From an uncultured Pelagibacteraceae bacterium (GTDB taxonomy: Bacteria; Pseudomonadota; Alphaproteobacteria; Pelagibacterales; Pelagibacteraceae), in the NCBI GenBank assembly GCA_902528575.1, contig CABZSV010000007.1, positions 1-37,786 of the forward strand: 37,786 nucleotides of DNA, in the 5' to 3' direction. Position numbers and translations under genes: made by a program. Of this stretch, positions 33,829 through 37,786 are shown piece by piece (within the stretch, counting starts at the first letter, position 1; each line of letters opens with the position of its first letter). Under the pieces are notes generated by a model. The model saw only the letters and a list, made by a program, of their open reading frames with translations, was not told the DNA's origin and ran no database searches.

Positions 33829-34585
33829 ATTTTAAATAAAATAAGATTACCCCTGATAATATAAATATTAAACTTACTACTTGCCCCATCGTTAAGTTTA
33901 AAAATATATAGCCTAGCTGTTCGTCTGGTACTCTATAAAATTCAACAATAAATCTGAAGATTGAGTAAATTATTAAAAATAATCCTGAAATTATACCAGG
34001 TTTATTTGAAAATTTGTTTTTAAAATAAATTAATAATAAAAATAAAAATAAACCCTCTAATAGTGCTTCATATAATTGCGAGGGATGTCTAGGAAGATTA
34101 TCTACCTGAACAAATGTTACTGCCCAAGGCACATTAGTTATAGTTCCATACAATTCTGAATTTATAAAGTTTGCTATCCGTCCAAAAAATAATCCGAATG
34201 GAGCTACTAAAGCGACAATATCTAAATATAAGAATGGGTTTTGATTATTTTTTTTAGCGAAAAATATAGATGCGAAAATAACTCCAATTAAACCACCATG
34301 GAAAGACATTCCTCCTTGCCAAATTTTAAATATATCTAATGGATTATTTATATAAAAACTTAAATTATAAATAATAATATAACCAAGTCTTCCTCCTAAA
34401 ATTATACCTATAATTAAATAAGTTAAATAATCATCAAATTTATTTTTAACTTCTATGTCTTGGATAAATAATTTTTTTGCGAGAAACCAGCCTAATATAA
34501 TTCCAAATATATAAGCTAAAGAATACCATCTGATTTCTAAAGAAAATATTTCTAAGGCTACTGGGTCAAAATTATTAATGAACAT
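33815..34585 (-). CDS. lgt: Prolipoprotein diacylglyceryl transferase
   Basis: Lgt adds the diacylglyceryl group to the cysteine of lipoprotein precursors in the inner membrane. The 256-residue protein has about seven hydrophobic segments. The signatures are IRWYSLAYIFGIILGW, GGMSFHGGLIGV and the Lgt motif GRIANFINSELYG, plus PRHPSQLYEALLEG. It is the first gene of lgt-midA-pgeF-prs-rplY-pth-ychF, and is divergent from ubiK. Confidence 0.97.
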   Translation of the reverse strand: MFINNFDPVALEIFSLEIRWYSLAYIFGIILGWFLAKKLFIQDIEVKNKFDDYLTYLIIGIILGGRLGYIIIYNLSFYINNPLDIFKIWQGGMSFHGGLIGVIFASIFFAKKNNQNPFLYLDIVALVAPFGLFFGRIANFINSELYGTITNVPWAVTFVQVDNLPRHPSQLYEALLEGLFLFLLLIYFKNKFSNKPGIISGLFLIIYSIFRFIVEFYRVPDEQLGYIFLNLTMGQVVSLIFILSGVILFYLKYETR

Positions 34586-34596
34586 TTTTAATAATA

Positions 34597-34604
34597 ATTA
34601 TAAT
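34597..34604. promoter_or_regulatory. Symmetric -10 sequence between lgt and ubiK
   Basis: ATTATAAT reads the same on both strands, so it gives a perfect TATAAT at 34599-34604 toward ubiK and at 34602-34597 toward lgt. The gap between the two start codons is only 32 bp. No strong -35 is seen on either side (TTAATG at 34575-34580 for ubiK is the best). A shared two-way promoter core is possible. Confidence 0.4.
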
Positions 34605-34617
34605 GTATATCTTAAAT

Positions 34618-34869
34618 ATGAAAAATTCTAAATTTATAATTGATAAGTTTGCCAAATTAATAGAGCAGGGACTAGTATCTTCAAAAGACTTAACTACTGA
34701 ATTATTTAATATCTTAAAATCTAAAAGAGATGAGTTTGTTTTTAAAATGAAACTTACAAGTAAAGATGAGTTTGAAGTACTCTCAAAACGTGTTGAAAAT
34801 CTTGAAAATAAAATAACTAAACTTGAAAAAAAAAAAAATAAAAAAGTTAAACAGGCAGGAAAACCTTAA
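34618..34869 (+). CDS. ubiK: UbiK-family accessory factor (BMFP/YqiC-like)
   Basis: UbiK proteins are small trimeric coiled-coil helpers of the ubiquinone-making complex. From ATG 34618 (MKNSKFIIDKFAKL) the protein has 83 residues. An N-terminal amphipathic helix is followed by a predicted coiled coil with the family pattern KDEFEVLSKRVENLENKITKLE. The frame is open to 34603, but the later ATG fits the family and leaves room for the promoter. The Lys-rich tail is coded through 13 consecutive A (34826-34838). The 3' end overlaps envZ by 23 bp. Confidence 0.82.
   Translation: MKNSKFIIDKFAKLIEQGLVSSKDLTTELFNILKSKRDEFVFKMKLTSKDEFEVLSKRVENLENKITKLEKKKNKKVKQAGKP
34826..34838 (+). repeat. Run of 13 A inside ubiK
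   Basis: This is the longest homopolymer I noticed in the window. It codes for lysines near the UbiK C-terminus. Losing one A would replace the tail with one about the same length, and gaining one would give an immediate stop. It is a clear candidate for replication or transcription slippage. Confidence 0.9.
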
Positions 34870-36166
34870 CTCTTAAACCATCCATTTTTGATTTTTCTAA
34901 AATTATATTTCCTCCATGAGATTTGATAATGTCTGATGAAATTGATAAGCCAAGACCAACACTTGATTTAGAGTCTGCTCGACCCTTATCTATTTTATAG
35001 AAAGGTTTAAATACATTTTCATACTCATCTTTTGGTATTCCAGGACCATCATCATCAATAATAATGAATAAGTTTGTATTTTTTTTACTTAAGCTAATTT
35101 CAACTTTATTTGCATATTTCAGTGAATTATCAATTAGATTATTAAGACACCTATTAATTAAATTTTTCCTGCCATTAAAGTAAATTCTTGGTATTAAGTT
35201 CTGTGAAATATTTTCGTTATTATATTTTTCAATAACTTCTGAGATTAATTCAGATAGATTAAACATTTCATCTTTTTCAACATATGATGAGCTGGTGAAT
35301 TGCAAATATTCATTTAACATTTTCTCCATTTCATTAATGTCTTCAGTCAATTTATTAACAGTTTCTTTATCTTTTATAAAAGCTAATTGTAGTTTCATCC
35401 TTGTTAAGGGTGTTCTTAAATCATGACTTATTCCAGATAACATTTCTGTTCTTTGATTTAAGTGTCTTTCAATTCTCTTTCTCATTTTATCAAATTCATG
35501 TCCTGCTTGTCTTATTTCAAGAGCACCTGAAGGTTTAAACTCTTCAATTTTTTCTCCTTTACCAAACCTTTCAGCCGCACGAGCTAGGTTAGTGATTGGT
35601 CTAGTTTGATTTTTTAAAAATATTAGAGAAATGATCACCATTATAATTGCAGGTACTGTGATCCAAAGTGCAAATATTCTTGCTGAAGAACTCGCAACTC
35701 TATCTTTGGGCACTAAAAATTTAAAATAACCATCTTCGTATTTAATTCTTAAATCAATTAATTCTTTATAACTTGTTGTATCAAACCAGTATTGATCTAA
35801 TCCAAATTTAGATTTTAGTTCTCTTCTTAAAGTTCTATCTATAGGACTAAACCATCTTTCAGTATCTGTATTTTGTAATTCTTCGTTATTGGTGAACTCA
35901 ATATTTAAATCTAAAAATATGGAAAAAAGGTCTAGCAACTCTTGTTTATTTTCTTGCTCACTTTCATAGCCTTCAATAAATGTACTAATTTCATTTATCA
36001 AGGTTCTTGTCATACCTTTGTTTGTTTTGATCCAAAGACTATCAAAAAAAACAATTGTAATTACTAGTTGCAAAACCAAAACTGGAATAGCAACTATAAG
36101 AAGTGCTCTATAAAATAATCTTTTTGGTAATATTTTTTTTAAGTAATTACTCAATCCAGAGAACAT
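34847..36166 (-). CDS. envZ: Sensor histidine kinase, EnvZ-like
   Basis: Two membrane helices (about residues 21-42 and 165-184 from ATG 36166) flank a sensor region of about 120 residues. Then come HAMP (PITNLARAAERFGKG), the H box GISHDLRTPLTRMKLQL with the phosphorylated histidine, the N box NRCLNNLIDNSLKYA, and the ATP motifs DDGPGIP and GLGLSISSDII. The layout is that of EnvZ. The frame opens at a GTG 36175, but ATG 36166 (MFSGLSNY) is preferred; it overlaps ompR by 20 bp. Its 3' end overlaps ubiK. The stimulus is unknown. Confidence 0.92.
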   Translation of the reverse strand: MFSGLSNYLKKILPKRLFYRALLIVAIPVLVLQLVITIVFFDSLWIKTNKGMTRTLINEISTFIEGYESEQENKQELLDLFSIFLDLNIEFTNNEELQNTDTERWFSPIDRTLRRELKSKFGLDQYWFDTTSYKELIDLRIKYEDGYFKFLVPKDRVASSSARIFALWITVPAIIMVIISLIFLKNQTRPITNLARAAERFGKGEKIEEFKPSGALEIRQAGHEFDKMRKRIERHLNQRTEMLSGISHDLRTPLTRMKLQLAFIKDKETVNKLTEDINEMEKMLNEYLQFTSSSYVEKDEMFNLSELISEVIEKYNNENISQNLIPRIYFNGRKNLINRCLNNLIDNSLKYANKVEISLSKKNTNLFIIIDDDGPGIPKDEYENVFKPFYKIDKGRADSKSSVGLGLSISSDIIKSHGGNIILEKSKMDGLRVKVFLPV

Positions 36167-36824
36167 ATCCCGCACCTCTTATTGTTTGCAAAAATTTTGG
36201 ATTTTTTGGATCAATTTCAATTTTTTTCCTAAGTCGAGTAATAATAACATCTATTGATCTCTCTTTATCTATATTGATTAATTGACCAATATCTTCCCTA
36301 GAAAATGTTTTACCTGGGTTATTAATCATTTTTTCTAAAATCGTTTTTTCCGTTGCATTAATTTTAAATTCTTTATCACTTTTAAATATTAAAAGTTTAT
36401 TTAAATCAATTTTCACATTTGCAAATTCTATAACCCTTTTGTGATCTGTTTTGATAGTTTTATTTAATATATTCTTTATTCTTAGAATTAATTCTTTTGG
36501 TTCAAATGGTTTCGGTAAATAATCATCAGCACCAATCTCTAACCCTTCAACTCTTTCACTTGCTTCACCTTTGGCAGTGAGAAGTATAACTGGTGTATCT
36601 AATTTTTTTTTATTTTCTTTTAAAAATTCAAGCCCACTTTTACCAGGCATCATGATATCTAAAACTATTAAATCAAACTTAATTATTTTTATTTTCTCTG
36701 ATGCATTTTCTGCATTTTCAGCAGTAGTGACTAAAAATCTATTTTCATTTAAATACTTTTTTACGAGAGATCTAATTCCATCATCATCATCAACCACTAG
36801 TATATGCGCAATAAACTTATCCAT
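36147..36824 (-). CDS. ompR: Response regulator, OmpR family
   Basis: The 225-residue regulator has a receiver domain with the acidic cluster VVDDDDG (residues 11-16), the phosphorylated D56 (IVLDIMMPG), T83 and K105 (LPKPFEP). A winged-helix DNA-binding domain follows, ending IDVIITRLRKKIE and TIRGAGYVLW. It overlaps both neighbours (marR by 8 bp, envZ by 20 bp), so the three are likely made together. It should act with the adjacent EnvZ-like kinase. Confidence 0.95.
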   Translation of the reverse strand: MDKFIAHILVVDDDDGIRSLVKKYLNENRFLVTTAENAENASEKIKIIKFDLIVLDIMMPGKSGLEFLKENKKKLDTPVILLTAKGEASERVEGLEIGADDYLPKPFEPKELILRIKNILNKTIKTDHKRVIEFANVKIDLNKLLIFKSDKEFKINATEKTILEKMINNPGKTFSREDIGQLINIDKERSIDVIITRLRKKIEIDPKNPKFLQTIRGAGYVLWIE

Positions 36825-37254
36825 TAATTATTTTACTTAGTACATTATCAAAATTAATAACTTCTTCAGAACTTGAATTTAATAAAGCATTATAAATTCT
36901 CTTTTTTTGTAAATTGAAAATTTCATTAAAAATTTTTTTACCTTTATCATTAAGAAAAACATGCTTTACTCTAGTATCTTGGTCATCTTTTTTAAAAATG
37001 ACGATTTCAAGTTTAATCAAATCTTTGAGAACACGATTTAAGCTTTGTTTTGTGACTTTTAATCTCTTAAGCAGCTCAGAAATTGAGATCCCCTCATACA
37101 TTGACAGTAAATGAATTACTTTATGGTGCGCTAAACCAATTGAATATCTATCTAATATTTTTTTAGAGTCAGAAAAGGTTTCTCTATAGCTTACGAATAG
37201 TTTTTCAATTAGATCTTTAAGCTGGTCATCTTTTAAATATAAAAGTTCTTTCAT
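36817..37254 (-). CDS. MarR-family transcription regulator
   Basis: The 145-residue protein has the MarR winged helix-turn-helix: GISISELLKRLKVTKQSLNRVLKDL and the wing KKDDQDTRVKHVFLNDKGK, with terminal helices for dimer formation. It is the first gene of marR-ompR-envZ and faces ilvE across a 72-bp gap. A location beside ilvE is common for this regulator in alphaproteobacteria. It may control its own operon, ilvE or both; the ligand is unknown. Confidence 0.9.
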   Translation of the reverse strand: MKELLYLKDDQLKDLIEKLFVSYRETFSDSKKILDRYSIGLAHHKVIHLLSMYEGISISELLKRLKVTKQSLNRVLKDLIKLEIVIFKKDDQDTRVKHVFLNDKGKKIFNEIFNLQKKRIYNALLNSSSEEVINFDNVLSKIING

Positions 37255-37269
37255 AATAGGTAAGTTATA

Positions 37270-37298
37270 TTGACATATTAAAGATACAAAGATATTTT
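37270..37298 (+). promoter_or_regulatory. Predicted ilvE promoter with overlapping direct repeat
   Basis: A perfect TTGACA (37270-37275) and TATTTT (37293-37298) are separated by 17 bp, with transcription expected near 37305. A direct repeat AAAGATA occurs at 37280-37286 and 37288-37294, one base apart, filling the spacer and running into the -10. It could be a regulator site for the divergent MarR protein, though MarR proteins usually prefer inverted repeats. Confidence 0.5.
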
Positions 37299-37326
37299 TA
37301 TTTATAAATTAAAAAAATTTTCACAC

Positions 37327-37786
37327 ATGATACCTTACGACAAGCGATCTGGAAAAATATGGTACAACAACGAATTAGTTGACTGGGCTGACGTTAAACT
37401 ACATGTTTTAAGCCATGGTATGCACTACGCTAGTTGTGTATTTGAGGGTGAGAGAGTGTATGATGGTTCAATTTTTAAATTAGAAGAACACACAGCCAGA
37501 TTTTTTCATTCTGCGAGAAGAATGGGTTTTGAAATTCCATATACAGAAGAAGAAATCAATAATGCATCAAATAAAATTATAGCAACTCAAAAAGTAGAAA
37601 ATGGTTATGTAAGACCTGTTGCTTGGAGGGGTAGTGAGATGATGGCTATTTCTGCGCAACAAACAAAAATACATGTTGCGATTGCAACATGGGAATGGGG
37701 ATCATATTTTGATCCTAAACTAAAAGTAGAGGGAATAAGATTAAACATTTCAAATTGGAGAAGGCCCGCACCTAATACAATTCCTT
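37327..37786 (+). CDS. ilvE: Branched-chain amino acid aminotransferase, 5' part only
   Basis: IlvE makes or breaks down leucine, isoleucine and valine by PLP-dependent transamination. The frame starts at ATG 37327 and stays open to the window end, giving 153 codons. The product begins MIPYDKRSGKIWYNNELVDW and contains VLSHGMHYASCVFEGERVYDG and LEEHTARFFHSARRMGFEIPY. RPVAWRGSEMM and the block NWRRPAPNTIP follow, all typical of the family. The PLP lysine lies beyond the window. It is divergent from marR. Confidence 0.95.
   Translation, partial: MIPYDKRSGKIWYNNELVDWADVKLHVLSHGMHYASCVFEGERVYDGSIFKLEEHTARFFHSARRMGFEIPYTEEEINNASNKIIATQKVENGYVRPVAWRGSEMMAISAQQTKIHVAIATWEWGSYFDPKLKVEGIRLNISNWRRPAPNTIP

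Noticed and set aside
1..37786. Proteorhodopsin, CRISPR array, prophage, insertion sequence or restriction system
   Set aside because: No seven-helix rhodopsin with the retinal lysine, no regular spaced repeats, and no transposase, integrase or restriction nuclease was seen in any gene. CcrM stands alone.

Overview
The window is a gene-dense, very AT-rich piece of an alphaproteobacterial chromosome, and everything points to the SAR11 clade (Pelagibacterales). Signs are the Lys/Asn/Ile-rich proteins, the near absence of intergenic DNA, a carotenoid-to-retinal gene set (crtI, crtB, crtY, blh), CcrM with its usual alphaproteobacterial neighbours rnhB and mutY, and the ispH-thrB-rnhA-peroxiredoxin order. 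The assignment is inference from gene content, not a database result. No mobile element, integrase, phage gene, CRISPR array or rRNA is visible, and no gene-free stretch exceeds about 105 bp.

Layout. (1) Positions 1-3071, plus strand: end of coxC, SURF1 (frameshifted), thrC and a peroxiredoxin. (2) Positions 15732-3063, minus strand: a run of 15 genes with no gap over 39 bp: dciA, dsbA-like, smc, atpI, atpB, atpE, b', b, crtI, crtB, crtY, blh, ispH, thrB, rnhA. It joins replication and chromosome genes, the F0 part of ATP synthase, retinal synthesis and the last step of the MEP pathway. (3) Positions 15733-20309: a DNA maintenance block with mutY and a flavin monooxygenase on plus, and the UDG-like protein, rnhB and ccrM on minus. 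The ccrM promoter carries three GANTC sites. (4) Positions 20321-24237, plus: TPR protein, ispE, tRNA-Gln(UUG), and a CCA-adding enzyme. (5) Positions 26017-24234, minus: trmL, hemF, greA. (6) Positions 26110-28668, plus: petABC, the cytochrome bc1 complex. (7) Positions 34585-28645, minus: lgt, midA-like, pgeF, prs, rplY, pth, ychF. (8) Position 34618 onward: ubiK on plus, then marR-ompR-envZ on minus, and the start of ilvE on plus.

Functional logic. Respiration and energy conversion are heavily represented: cytochrome oxidase with its SURF1 assembly factor, bc1, heme synthesis (hemF), ubiquinone helper (ubiK) and F0. Isoprenoid supply (ispE, ispH) feeds the carotenoid genes, which would make retinal for a rhodopsin encoded elsewhere. 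Neither the rhodopsin nor a GGPP synthase lies in this window.

The most notable observations are: three genes (SURF1, blh, atpI) that each need the loss of one base in a short A/T run to restore the family reading frame; a ccrM promoter with GANTC sites in its spacer and touching its -10; an SMC protein of only 857 residues with no recognisable hinge; a UDG-like protein without iron-sulfur cysteines; and 3' overlaps at all five convergent gene pairs. I did not find a clearly undescribed multi-gene system.
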